Shown: piece after piece, positions 8,224-16,555 of the stretch | Layout of the letters: every line of letters begins with the position of its first letter | Position numbering within the stretch: position 1 is the stretch's first letter | Translations under genes and position numbers: made by a program | From: Falsiroseomonas tokyonensis | GTDB lineage: Bacteria; Pseudomonadota; Alphaproteobacteria; Acetobacterales; Acetobacteraceae | Direction of reading: 5' to 3' | DNA: 64,000 nucleotides | Assembly: GCF_019024325.1 (NCBI RefSeq) | Contig: NZ_JAFNJS010000007.1 | Location: 62,001 to 126,000 of the forward strand | The notes under the pieces: generated by a model | What the model saw: the letters and a program-made list of their open reading frames with translations, nothing else | Database searches by the model: none | Told to the model about the DNA's origin: nothing

Positions 8224-9411
8224 TCAGTCGCGTTCGACACACATGGCGACGCCCATGCCGCCGCCGATGCACAGCGTCACCAGGCCGCGCTTGGCGTCCC
8301 GCCGCGCCATCTCGAACAGCAGCGTGTTCAGCACCCGCGCGCCCGAGGCGCCGATCGGATGGCCCAGCGCGATGGCGCCGCCATTCACGTTCACCTTGGC
8401 CGGATCCCAGCCGAGGCCCTTGTTCACCGCGCAGGCCTGCGCCGCAAAAGCCTCGTTCGCCTCGATCAGGTCGAGCGAGCCGACATCCCAGCCCGCCTTG
8501 GCCAGCGCCTTCTGGCTGGCCGGGATCGGGCCGGTGCCCATGATGGCGGGATCGACGCCCGCCGTGGCCCAGGAGACGATGCGCGCCATGGGCGTGATGC
8601 CGCGCTTCGCGGCCTCGGCGGCGGACATAACCACCACCGCGGCGGCGCCGTCATTGATGCCGGAGGCATTGCCGGCGGTGACCGTGCCGTCCTTGCTGAA
8701 GGCCGGGCGCAGTTTTGCCAATGTCTCCACCGTCGTGTCTGGGCGGGGATACTCGTCCTCCGTCACCACCACGTCGCCCTTGCGGCCCTTCACGGTGACT
8801 GGGGTGATTTCGTCCTTGAACCGGCCGGCCTTCATCGCCTCGCCGGCCTTGCGCTGGCTGGATGCTGCGAATTCGTCCTGCTCCTGGCGGGTCAGCTGGA
8901 ACTTCTGGGCGACGTTCTCGGCGGTATTGCCCATGTGGTAGCCGTTGAAGGCGTCCCACAGCCCGTCCTTGATCATGGTGTCGACCATGGCGAGGTCGCC
9001 CATTTTCTGGCCGGCGCGCAAATTCGCGCAATGCGGCGCCTGGGTCATGCTCTCCTGCCCGCCGGCCACGATGATGTTCGCATCGCCACAGGCCACCTGC
9101 TGCGCGGCGAGCGCCACGGCGCGCAGGCCGGAGCCGCAGAGCTGGTTGATGCCGAAGGCGGTGCGCTCCACCGGGATGCCGGCGGCGATGGCGGCCTGGC
9201 GCGCGGGGTTCTGGCCGGCGCCCGCCGTCAGGATCTGGCCGAGGATGACCTCATCCACCTCCTCCGGCGCCACGCCGGCGCGTTCCAGCGCGGCGCGGAT
9301 GGCGACGGTGCCCAGCACATGGGCCGGCAGGCTGGCGAAGGCGCCGTTGAAGGCGCCGACCGGGGTGCGGGCGGCCGAGGCGATGACGATGTCGGTTGCG
9401 CTTGCTGACAT
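8224..9411 (-). CDS. phaA: Acetyl-CoA acetyltransferase (beta-ketothiolase)
   Basis: A 395-residue biosynthetic-type thiolase condensing two acetyl-CoA to acetoacetyl-CoA. The nucleophilic cysteine lies in [11 protein letters not shown] at residue 92; the [19 protein letters not shown] (catalytic His) and [10 protein letters not shown] (second Cys) motifs are complete. It is last in a reverse-strand run after the PhaE-like and PhaC-like genes, 92 bases downstream, so a role in polyhydroxyalkanoate precursor supply is inferred. The matching acetoacetyl-CoA reductase phaB is not in the window. Confidence 0.92.
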   Translation of the reverse strand: MSASATDIVIASAARTPVGAFNGAFASLPAHVLGTVAIRAALERAGVAPEEVDEVILGQILTAGAGQNPARQAAIAAGIPVERTAFGINQLCGSGLRAVALAAQQVACGDANIIVAGGQESMTQAPHCANLRAGQKMGDLAMVDTMIKDGLWDAFNGYHMGNTAENVAQKFQLTRQEQDEFAASSQRKAGEAMKAGRFKDEITPVTVKGRKGDVVVTEDEYPRPDTTVETLAKLRPAFSKDGTVTAGNASGINDGAAAVVVMSAAEAAKRGITPMARIVSWATAGVDPAIMGTGPIPASQKALAKAGWDVGSLDLIEANEAFAAQACAVNKGLGWDPAKVNVNGGAIALGHPIGASGARVLNTLLFEMARRDAKRGLVTLCIGGGMGVAMCVERD

Positions 9412-9503
9412 GGGCCCTGGGGCTCCTTGGCTCGGGATGACTGGTTACCGCGGAGTGTGGTGCGGCGCGGCATGCGGGACAAGCGGCGCCCGCCCGGCCG
9501 GCG

Positions 9504-10778
9504 TCACAGGCCGCGCAGCCAGTCCAGCAGCGGCCGCCACAGCGCCGCCTCCGCCCCGCTGCCTGCGGCCATGCCGATATGGCCGGCGGTCGCCCGGTGC
9601 AGCAGGGGCGCGCGCAGCCGCGTCGCCAGCGCCTCGGCCGAGGCCGGCGGCACGATGCGGTCGCGCGCCGGCACCGCGACGAAGCTGGGCATGGCGAGTG
9701 CCGCCGGGTCCACCACCGCGCCGGCCACCCGCCAGGCCAGGCGATGGGTGGTATTGGCGCCGTACCAGCCGCCCAGCGCCTCTCGCGCCACGGGGGCGGC
9801 CAGCGGCACGCCGTCATTCAGCCAGTCCTCCAGCGCCACGAACTGCGCGGCGCGGTCGGAGGCCGGGTCCAGCCGGGCGAAGGCGCGGAATTTCTGCGGG
9901 ATGCCGAAGGGGTCGAGGCCGGCGAACAGAGTCTGGATGGCATCGACCGGCAGGGTGCCGGTGGCCGCCATCACCGGCTCCAGCCCCGGCAGCAGGGCGG
10001 CGGCGGCGCGGGCGCGGGCGGTCTCCGCCGGATCCGCGTGGAAGTCCCAGGGCGTCGCCAGCAGGCCCAGCGCCGAAACGCGGTCCGGCCGGCGCAGCGC
10101 CGCGGCGAGCGTCAGCAGGCCGCCCATGCAATAGCCCACCAGCACGGCGGGGCCGGGCAGCGCCATCAGCGCGCGTTCCAGCCGGCCGGCGATATAGTCC
10201 GTCAGGCTGAAGTGGCGCTCGGCCTCCCCGGGCCAGCCCCAATCCAGCAGCAGCGGCCGCAGCCCCTGCCCGGCCAGGAAGCGCAAAAGGGACCGGCCGG
10301 GCATCAGGTCCAGCACCTCCGCCCGGTTGATCAGGGAGGGCACCAGCAGCACCGGCGGGCCGACCCCGCCGGGAGCATAATCCAGCAGCCGCGTGCCGCC
10401 CTCCGCCCAGAGCACGGGCGGGTCGGGCAGGGTTCGGTGATAGGGATGCCGCCGATAGGCCGCGATGCCGGCCAGCAGGGCGCGGTCCGCGCGCAGCAGC
10501 CGGCGGATCACCGCGGCCTGGAAAGCCTCAACCGGCTGGTTTGCGGCGGCCAGAGCGGCGCCGATCCTTCGCATTTCCACCTGGCCTTGGGGCGACAGGC
10601 GCATCGCCGGGTTCCAGGGCAGCGAGGCGCCGTTCCAGCTCGGCGAGCCGGGCGACGAGGGCGGCATCCCCGCCCCCACCCCCAGGCTGCTCACGATCGC
10701 CGCCATCCCGCGGCTCGCCCCCAGGATCAGGTGCAGCGGCAGCGGGCGCGGGCCGCGGCGGCGCAGCGGTGCTGTCAT
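9504..10778 (-). CDS. PhaC-like polyhydroxyalkanoate synthase / alpha-beta hydrolase
   Basis: A 424-residue alpha/beta-hydrolase. The nucleophile box is GYCMGG (cysteine about residue 217), the cysteine-containing lipase box of PHA synthases. The acid and histidine lie in VPARDRIVPP and TAGHIGM near the C-terminus. It is shorter than class I PhaC (about 590) and closer in size to class III PhaC, which needs a PhaE partner. The ATG at 10778 gives the conserved-looking GPRPLPLHL N-terminus and nearly 100% G/C at third positions from about 10760 on. ATG 10574 is an alternative. The first 251 bases overlap the PhaE-like gene in another frame. Polymerises hydroxyacyl-CoA on granules, if the family assignment holds. 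Confidence 0.78.
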   Translation of the reverse strand: MTAPLRRRGPRPLPLHLILGASRGMAAIVSSLGVGAGMPPSSPGSPSWNGASLPWNPAMRLSPQGQVEMRRIGAALAAANQPVEAFQAAVIRRLLRADRALLAGIAAYRRHPYHRTLPDPPVLWAEGGTRLLDYAPGGVGPPVLLVPSLINRAEVLDLMPGRSLLRFLAGQGLRPLLLDWGWPGEAERHFSLTDYIAGRLERALMALPGPAVLVGYCMGGLLTLAAALRRPDRVSALGLLATPWDFHADPAETARARAAAALLPGLEPVMAATGTLPVDAIQTLFAGLDPFGIPQKFRAFARLDPASDRAAQFVALEDWLNDGVPLAAPVAREALGGWYGANTTHRLAWRVAGAVVDPAALAMPSFVAVPARDRIVPPASAEALATRLRAPLLHRATAGHIGMAAGSGAEAALWRPLLDWLRGL

Positions 10779-11025
10779 GCGGCGGGGTGTAGCCGGGCCA
10801 GGCACCCGGTGGCGCGCTGCGGCCGAAGGGGGGTGCGGCGGCGGCGCGCAGCCAGGCGGCGCCCAGCGCGGCCCATGCGGCGGTCATCGCCGCCCAGCCT
10901 TCCGCTGCCTCCCGGTCCGCGGCGAGGCCGGCGATCTCGCTCTGCCACAGCGCGATCCAGTCCTCCGCCAGGCTTTCCAGCTCGGCCGCGGGATCCGGGC
11001 CCTTGGGGCCATCCCCCTGCATCAT
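10528..11025 (-). CDS. PhaE-like small protein upstream of PhaC-like synthase
   Basis: A 165-residue protein (ATG 11025, or 11022). The N-terminal half is an amphipathic helical region (AEDWIALWQSEIAGL, WAAMTAAWAALGAAW), followed by a proline/glycine linker and a short coiled coil (LAELERRLAALE) near residue 135. This architecture resembles the PhaE subunit or granule-associated proteins that activate a short PhaC. Its last 251 bases overlap the start of the synthase gene out of frame. Third-position G/C is good in the first half but falls in the linker, so the 3' part is less certain. Divergent from phaR across 168 bases containing a candidate PhaR operator. Confidence 0.55.
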   Translation of the reverse strand: MMQGDGPKGPDPAAELESLAEDWIALWQSEIAGLAADREAAEGWAAMTAAWAALGAAWLRAAAAPPFGRSAPPGAWPGYTPPHDSTAAPPRPAPAAAAPDPGGEPRDGGDREQPGGGGGDAALVARLAELERRLAALEPGDAPVAPRPGGNAKDRRRSGRRKPAG

Positions 11026-11132
11026 GCATCCCCAAGCCCCCGCCCGGGACCGGCCGCGCCGGCCGCGGCGGGCCAAGGCAGGGCCCGCTGGCGCGGCGCG
11101 GTGGAACGATTCTCAAAAACAGATGTTTCGCA

Positions 11133-11143
11133 CTGCAGCGCAG
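11133..11143. promoter_or_regulatory. Candidate PhaR operator
   Basis: CTGC-AGC-GCAG at 11133-11143 is an exact match to the CTGC-N3/4-GCAG pattern reported for PhaR of Paracoccus denitrificans. It lies in the divergent region between the PhaE/PhaC-like genes and phaR, 51 bases before the phaR ATG, where an autoregulatory site is expected. The flanking bases continue as overlapping GCA/TGC repeats. Seen directly; binding is inference. Confidence 0.55.
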
Positions 11144-11193
11144 CGCATGATAAGATTGTGGCAGCGGCAGGGCCGCCAGGGGAAGCAATACGC

Positions 11194-11850
11194 ATGGCGC
11201 AGGATACGACCCAGGCAGGTGTGGGCCAAGCAGGTGCCGCATCGGGCACCCAGGCGGAGGCCCCGGAAGCACCGGCGCTGCCGCCGGTGGTGGTGAAGAA
11301 ATACGCCAACCGGCGCCTCTACAACACCGAATCCTCGTCCTACGTCACCCTGGAAGATCTGGCGGTGATGGTGCGCCACGGTCGCCACTTCGTGGTCTAT
11401 GACGCGAAGTCGGGGGAAGACATCACCCGCGGCGTGCTGACCCAGATCATCGTCGAGGAGGAGGCCAAGGGGCGCAACCTGCTGCCCACCAGCTTCCTGC
11501 GGCAGATCATCGGCTTCTACGGCGACAGCATGCAGTCGCTGGTGCCGCGCTACCTCGAGTCCATGATGAGCGCGTTCTCCCGCCAGCACGACCAGATGCG
11601 CAAGACGGTCGAGCAGACCATCGGGATGGGCGGCTTCATGCCGTTCACCAACCTGGAGGAGATGGGCAAGCAGAACATGGCGATGATGGAACGGGCGATG
11701 AGCCTGTTCTCGCCCTTCCGCCCCACCTCCGAACAGGCCGAGGCTTCTCCGGATGCCGCCCGGCTGGCGGCGCTGCAGGCCGAGATTGAAGCATTGCATC
11801 AACAGATCGAACACTACAAGGCCATCGCCGCACGCCCCGAAAAACGGTAG
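11194..11850 (+). CDS. phaR: Polyhydroxyalkanoate synthesis repressor PhaR
   Basis: A 218-residue regulator. After a poorly conserved 28-residue leader comes the PHB_acc_N DNA-binding domain (VVKKYANRRLYNTESSSYVT, LEDLAVMVRHG), then the PHB_acc polymer-binding segment (DITRGVLTQIIVEEE, LLPTSFLRQIIGFYG). A C-terminal coiled coil (LAALQAEIEALHQQIEHYK) follows. PhaR represses phasin and its own gene until it is titrated onto nascent PHA granules. ATG 11194 follows a GGGGAAG ribosome-binding site. Divergent from the PhaE/PhaC-like genes, with a candidate operator at 11133-11143. Confidence 0.93.
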   Translation: MAQDTTQAGVGQAGAASGTQAEAPEAPALPPVVVKKYANRRLYNTESSSYVTLEDLAVMVRHGRHFVVYDAKSGEDITRGVLTQIIVEEEAKGRNLLPTSFLRQIIGFYGDSMQSLVPRYLESMMSAFSRQHDQMRKTVEQTIGMGGFMPFTNLEEMGKQNMAMMERAMSLFSPFRPTSEQAEASPDAARLAALQAEIEALHQQIEHYKAIAARPEKR

Positions 11851-12014
11851 GATAAAGCAACAGAAGCGATTCTGCCGCGGCCTGAGTGACAGTCTGGAAG
11901 GGTCTGTTACAGCTTCCAGGTGATACTCACGCCTTTGTCATGCGCGCCACAGGCGAACGCGTGGGCATTGTCCTCGCGATGTTGCGCCGCAGGACGGCGC
12001 GGAGAATTGGGACC

Positions 12015-12458
12015 ATGACGACGATCGAGATGACCGAGGACGAGGACGTCGCCGCATTGCCGCCCGGCGACCGGCCAGGACAGCGCGCGAGCGCGGCGGA
12101 CCGCCATGTCGGCGCCCGGATCCGTGAACGCCGGGTGATGATGGGGCTGTCGCAGCAGCAGCTGGCCAAGCTGATCGGCGTGACCTACCAGCAGGCCCAT
12201 AAGTACGAGCGCGGCCTGAACCGCATCTCGGCCGGGCGGCTGTTCGAGATCGGCCAGGTGCTCGGCGTGCCGGTCTCCTGGTTCTTCGAGGGGCTGACCA
12301 GTGATGCCGCCGGGCCCGAAGCCTCTCCGCGGCAGCGCATGTGCCTGGAACTGGCCCGCAACTTCGCGCTGATCGACAACGAGAAGCATCAGGAAGCGCT
12401 CAGCCAGATGGCGCGCGCACTTGCGGCGCAATCGCAGGCGGAACGCGCCGAGGATTGA
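12015..12458 (+). CDS. XRE-family helix-turn-helix transcriptional regulator
   Basis: A 147-residue protein. An acidic N-terminus precedes a Cro/C1 helix-turn-helix at about residues 38-92 (IRERRVMMGLSQQQLAKLIG, QQAHKYERGLNRISAGRLFE, then LGVPVSWFFEG). The C-terminal helical tail is rich in Ala/Gln. This type is common in alphaproteobacteria and sits among housekeeping genes; its targets are not evident. The ATG at 12015 follows GGAG; the frame is open further upstream but lacks coding character. Independent of phaR, 164 bases upstream, although a shared transcript is possible. Confidence 0.85.
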   Translation: MTTIEMTEDEDVAALPPGDRPGQRASAADRHVGARIRERRVMMGLSQQQLAKLIGVTYQQAHKYERGLNRISAGRLFEIGQVLGVPVSWFFEGLTSDAAGPEASPRQRMCLELARNFALIDNEKHQEALSQMARALAAQSQAERAED

Positions 12459-12479
12459 AGCCTGCGCCCCGCGGGCCGC

Positions 12480-13418
12480 TCAGCGCGGCCCCAGCGCGAA
12501 GCGCAGCGCCAGGTTGATGGCGACGGGCAGCACGGACATGTGCGTCTCGCCGGGCAGTTCGGTGACCTCCACCGCCAGGCCCAGCGGCCGCAGGCGCGCT
12601 GCCATCTCCTGCGCATGGGCCAGGTGGCGGCCGGTCTCCAGCGCCGCCTGGCGCCTTGCGGCGTCGGGCCGGCCGATCTGGAAGGGCGCCAGGCGCGTCT
12701 CGTATTCGCCCACCGCCATGGCCAGCCGCGGCGTGCCGCGGGCGGCGGCTGGCAGGGCGGCGAAGCGGCGCTCGGTGGCCAGCAGCGCCGCATCCTCCCA
12801 GTAGATGCTGGGGCTGATCGCGATCCAGTCGGCGAAGGCCTGCGGCCGGGTGAACAGGGCATGCAGCACGCAGAGCCCGCCGAAGGAATGGCCGAAGAAG
12901 GCCTGCCGCGCCGGGTCGATCGGGGCCAGGCTGGCGATGCGCGGCTTCAGCTCCGTCTCGATGAATTCGAGGAAAGGCTCCGCCCCGCCGGTGCGCACCT
13001 CCGGCCCGCCGGGACGATGGGGCGGGAAGCTGCGGCCGGGCGGCGGGGAATAGTCCCAGGACCGTCGGACGCTGTCATAGGGCGCCTCCGTCGGATAGCC
13101 GATGCCGACCAGCACGGCCTGGGCGATGCCGGTGCCGGTGGGATAGGCCGCCTGCACCCGCAGCGCATCCACCGCGATGCCCATCACCGCATTGGCGTCG
13201 AGCAGAACCATCACCGGCCAGCCGGCCTCCGGCGCCGGGCCCTCGGGGCGGTACAGGAAGATCCGCCAGGGCGGGCCGCCGGCGTCCGGCGCCATGTCGA
13301 ACTGCACGGTGCCGGCCAGGCGCGCCGGCTGCAGCCCCGCTTCCTGTGCCCGCGCGCCGCCGGCGGCCAGTCCCGCGCCCAGCGCGCCCAGCGCGACGCG
13401 CCGCCCGAGCCCGCTCAA
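12480..13418 (-). CDS. Exported alpha/beta-hydrolase, siderophore-esterase-like (IroE/Fes type)
   Basis: About 312 residues. It has a twin-arginine-like or Sec leader (GRRVALGALGAGLAAGGARA) and an esterase domain with nucleophile box GHSFGGL near residue 180 and a C-terminal histidine in PGETHMSVLP. This is the Esterase_D/IroE-like family, which cleaves ferric siderophores or related esters. The start is proposed as TTG 13418, because it overlaps the receptor stop as TTGA and leads straight into the signal peptide; no ATG/GTG fits. Co-transcribed with the TonB receptor, which supports periplasmic processing of an imported siderophore. Confidence 0.75.
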   Translation of the reverse strand: MSGLGRRVALGALGAGLAAGGARAQEAGLQPARLAGTVQFDMAPDAGGPPWRIFLYRPEGPAPEAGWPVMVLLDANAVMGIAVDALRVQAAYPTGTGIAQAVLVGIGYPTEAPYDSVRRSWDYSPPPGRSFPPHRPGGPEVRTGGAEPFLEFIETELKPRIASLAPIDPARQAFFGHSFGGLCVLHALFTRPQAFADWIAISPSIYWEDAALLATERRFAALPAAARGTPRLAMAVGEYETRLAPFQIGRPDAARRQAALETGRHLAHAQEMAARLRPLGLAVEVTELPGETHMSVLPVAINLALRFALGPR

Positions 13419-15523
13419 AACCGATAGCCCAGCCGCGCCAGCACGGTGCGGCCGGCGACGTGGTAGCAATAGCCGGACTGACAGTTATAGGCCTGCCGGT
13501 CGGTCAGGTTCGTGCCGTTCAGCGACAGGCGCCATCGGCCCACATCGTAGCGCACCGCGCCGTCCAGCATGACGTAGTCGCTGTTCTCCGAGGTATTGGC
13601 GGCGTTCTGGTAGCTCGGCCCGTTGTAGCGCAGGCCGGCGCCGAGGCTGAGGCCGGAGAGCGGGCCTTCCGGCATGCGGTAGTCCGCCCAGATCGTGCCC
13701 AGCACCTCCGGCACGCCGATCGGCCGCTTGCCGAGGTCGGCGCCATTGCTCTTGGTGATCTCGACATCCTGCCAGGTGGCGGAGGCCAGGATGCGGAGCT
13801 GGCTGTTCACCGCGAACTGCGCCTCCAGCTCCAGCCCGCGGGAGCGCTGCTCGCCGGTCTGGACGGAGAAGTTGCGATCGACCGGATCGGTGGTCGTGCC
13901 GTTCTGCACCGTGATCTCGAAGGCCGAGGCGGTGAACAGATGCTCCGTGCCCGGCGGCTGGTAGCGCAGCCCGGCCTCGATCTGCGCCGCCTCCACCGGC
14001 ACGAAGGCCTGGCCCAGCCGGTCCGTGCCCAGCGTCGGCTGGAAGCTCTCGGCATAGTTCACGTAAGGGGCGATACCGTTCGGGAAGAGATGCACCAGCC
14101 CCATGCGACCGGTGAAGGCATTCGGCGTCTGCGTCGTGGTCACCCCGGTCACGCGGTTTTCCGAATCCGTCTCCGTCCAGTCCTGCCGCGCGCCCATGGT
14201 CAGCACCCAGCGATCGCCGAGGCGGATCTGGTCCTGCGCATAGACGCCGATCTGGTGCTGCGTCTGGCTGCTGCGCGTGGTGAAGGCCGGGCGCGCGACA
14301 TTGATGTCATAGACCGGGTTCACCAGGCTCAGCGCCGGCGCCGGGCCGAAGCCGTAGTTGAAGTCCGAGGTCGTGTACTGGTAGTCGACGCCGGCCAGCA
14401 GCGTGTGCTGCAGCGGCCCGGTGGCGAAGCGCCACTCCGCCTGGTTGTCGATCCCGACATTCTCCAGGCTTTCCTCGAGGAAATTGGCGGAGCGGGAGAC
14501 GCTGGTGCCATCCGCGCTGGTGACCCCTCCGCCGAGATAGGCCGAAGTCAGCGTCGCCTGGCTGTAGCGCATGTTCTGCCGCAGCGAGAACGTGTCGTTC
14601 ACCCGATGCTCCAGCCGATAGCCGATCTGGTACTGGCGCTGGTCGAAGCGGGCGAAGTTCGGGTCGTCGGTGCGGATATTGGTCGGCGTGCCGTCCGGCC
14701 GCGTGTAGTAGCCCGCGCTCGCCACGCCGCGGTCATCCAGGATCGAGGTCAGCAGCGTCACGCTGGTATTCTCGGTCGGGCGGAAGGTCAGCGACGGCGC
14801 CAGGTAGAAGCGGTCGTCGCGGGCGCGGGGAATTTCGGAGTCGCTGTCCCGCACCACGCCGGTGATGCGGTACTGGAAACGCGGATCGCCGGCGATGGGG
14901 CCGGTGCTGTCGAATTCCGTCTGGTAGCGGGAATGACTGCCGACCGAGACCGCCACCTCGCTGGATGGGGTGGCGGAGGGCATGCGGCTGATGCGGTCGA
15001 TCAGCCCACCCGCCGGCGCCTGGCCATAGAGCACGGAAGACGGGCCGCGCAGGATGACGATGCGGTCGAGGCCGTAGGGTTCCGTGCGGAAGCCAATCAG
15101 CCCGGGGCTGAAGGACTGGCGGAGCCCGTCGCGGTAGTCGCCCAGCAGGTTCACCGGGAAGCCGCGGATGAAGATCTGATCGAAGCGCGGATCGAAGCCA
15201 TAGACGCCGGTGGTGACGCCGGCATTGTAGCGCACCGCCTCCGGCAGGGTCTGCGCGCCCAGCGCCTCGATCAGCGCGCGACTGACCACGGAGACGGATT
15301 GCGGGCTTTCGAGGATCGGCGTGTCGGTCTTGGTGGCGGAGGCGGAAGCGGTTGCGCCGAGCGGCGCGGTGGCGGGGGCGGAGACGCCGATGCGCGGCAG
15401 GGTGGCGATGGGCGCGGCGGTCCCGGCAGCGGCCGCCTCGGGCTCCGGCGCCTGGGCCATGGCCGGCGTGGCGGCGATCAGCAGGGCCAGGGCCAGCGCG
15501 GGATGGAGATGGCGGTCGGGCAT
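13415..15523 (-). CDS. TonB-dependent siderophore receptor (FhuA/FoxA-like)
   Basis: A 702-residue outer-membrane receptor. It has a cleavable signal peptide (to AMAQ, about residue 24), a TonB-box region, a plug domain with ILESPQSVSVVS, FIRGFP and the IVILRGPSSVLYGQAPAGG segment near residue 160, then a 22-strand barrel ending in aromatic YRF. The plug motifs are those of hydroxamate/ferrichrome-class receptors; the actual ligand is unknown. A Fur box 36-54 bases upstream of the ATG indicates iron repression. The following esterase overlaps its stop by 4 bases. Confidence 0.92.
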   Translation of the reverse strand: MPDRHLHPALALALLIAATPAMAQAPEPEAAAAGTAAPIATLPRIGVSAPATAPLGATASASATKTDTPILESPQSVSVVSRALIEALGAQTLPEAVRYNAGVTTGVYGFDPRFDQIFIRGFPVNLLGDYRDGLRQSFSPGLIGFRTEPYGLDRIVILRGPSSVLYGQAPAGGLIDRISRMPSATPSSEVAVSVGSHSRYQTEFDSTGPIAGDPRFQYRITGVVRDSDSEIPRARDDRFYLAPSLTFRPTENTSVTLLTSILDDRGVASAGYYTRPDGTPTNIRTDDPNFARFDQRQYQIGYRLEHRVNDTFSLRQNMRYSQATLTSAYLGGGVTSADGTSVSRSANFLEESLENVGIDNQAEWRFATGPLQHTLLAGVDYQYTTSDFNYGFGPAPALSLVNPVYDINVARPAFTTRSSQTQHQIGVYAQDQIRLGDRWVLTMGARQDWTETDSENRVTGVTTTQTPNAFTGRMGLVHLFPNGIAPYVNYAESFQPTLGTDRLGQAFVPVEAAQIEAGLRYQPPGTEHLFTASAFEITVQNGTTTDPVDRNFSVQTGEQRSRGLELEAQFAVNSQLRILASATWQDVEITKSNGADLGKRPIGVPEVLGTIWADYRMPEGPLSGLSLGAGLRYNGPSYQNAANTSENSDYVMLDGAVRYDVGRWRLSLNGTNLTDRQAYNCQSGYCYHVAGRTVLARLGYRF

Positions 15524-15558
15524 GCGGGTCCTCGGCTTGGATTCGCCGGGACCATATT

Positions 15559-15577
15559 GAGAATGACTCTCATTATC
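15559..15577 (-). promoter_or_regulatory. Fur box upstream of the TonB receptor
   Basis: Read on the minus strand the 19 bases are GATAATGAGAGTCATTCTC, 15 of 19 matching the classical GATAATGATAATCATTATC Fur consensus and forming an imperfect inverted repeat. The site sits 36 bases before the receptor start in a locally AT-rich patch, unlike the surrounding 70% GC sequence. Iron-dependent repression of receptor and esterase is the expected outcome. Confidence 0.85.
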
Positions 15578-15686
15578 AATTTAGCGCGGAAGCTCTTCCC
15601 CTGGCGCAACGACCGGCTCAGCGCCTCACCCGGAAGGTCGGCGGTTGACGCACCGGACCGACCCGCCGATCTCTTGGGTCCGGCTC

Positions 15687-16550
15687 TCAGCGCAGCGCCT
15701 GCGCCTCCCTCCCCCCGATCAGCCTGCGGCGGATGCGGGCCGAGATCTGGTCGATGAGGGCGACGGTGATCAGCATCAGGATGATGATGAAGGCCACCTC
15801 GTCCCAGGCGCGGATCCTGATGCGCTCCGCGATCGCCAAGCCGATGCCGCCGGCGCCGACGATGCCGAGCACGCTGGCGGAACGCGTGTTGCTTTCCAGG
15901 AAGTACAGCGCCTGGGCGATCATGATCGGCAGCACCTGCGGCAGCAGGCCGAAGCGCGTGCGCAGCAGCTTGCTGCCGCCGACGGCATCGATGCCTTCCG
16001 CCTGCCGGCGCTCCGCATTCTCGATCGCCTCGGCATAGAGCTTTGCCAGCACGGCGATATCGGCGGTGGCGATCGCCAGCACACCGGCCAGCGGCCCGAG
16101 GCCCACCGCGCGCACATAGGCCAGCGCCCAGATCAGCTGGTCCACGCCCCGGAACCCGTCGAAGACCCGGCGGATGGAGAAATGCGCCAGCGTATTCACC
16201 ACGACATTGCCGGCGCCCAGGAACCCCAGCGGCACGGCGATCAGGGCGGCGATGAAGGTGCCGAGGAAGGCCATGGCCACGCTCTCGGCGATGCCCTTCA
16301 GGATATCGAGCCACAGCGCGCCGGGCGAAGGCGGGATCATCAGCACGATGATGGTGCCGAGGCCTGAAAGCCCGTTCCACAGCCGCTGCGGGGTGAACTG
16401 GAACCACCAGAGCAGGAAGACGAACCAGCCGAGCGCCGCCGCGCCGATTCCCCAGCGCAGCGCCCGCGTCGCCGGGCTGACGCCGAATGCGGCCGGCATG
16501 CGCGCCTGCCACTGCTTGATCTGCCCCGGGGTGGGTTGCGCCATCGCCAT
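15687..16550 (-). CDS. phnE: Phosphonate-type ABC transporter permease, second PhnE
   Basis: A 287-residue inner-membrane permease with about six membrane helices. The binding-protein-dependent transport domain carries the PhnE signature region (NTRSASVLGIVGAGGIG, near residue 220), where the EAA loop contacts the ATPase. Two ATGs at 16550 and 16544 follow CAGGGG; the first is used. Five bases separate it from the other phnE. Two different permeases imply a heterodimeric channel, as in several phosphonate/phosphite importers. Confidence 0.9.
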   Translation of the reverse strand: MAMAQPTPGQIKQWQARMPAAFGVSPATRALRWGIGAAALGWFVFLLWWFQFTPQRLWNGLSGLGTIIVLMIPPSPGALWLDILKGIAESVAMAFLGTFIAALIAVPLGFLGAGNVVVNTLAHFSIRRVFDGFRGVDQLIWALAYVRAVGLGPLAGVLAIATADIAVLAKLYAEAIENAERRQAEGIDAVGGSKLLRTRFGLLPQVLPIMIAQALYFLESNTRSASVLGIVGAGGIGLAIAERIRIRAWDEVAFIIILMLITVALIDQISARIRRRLIGGREAQALR

Positions 16551-16555
16551 GCCCG

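Noticed and set aside
5753-8941. Very long open frame on the plus strand opposite the RTX gene and the thiolase
   Set aside because: High GC leaves few antisense stops. Its translation is low-complexity with no domain, and both minus-strand genes beneath it have clear motifs.
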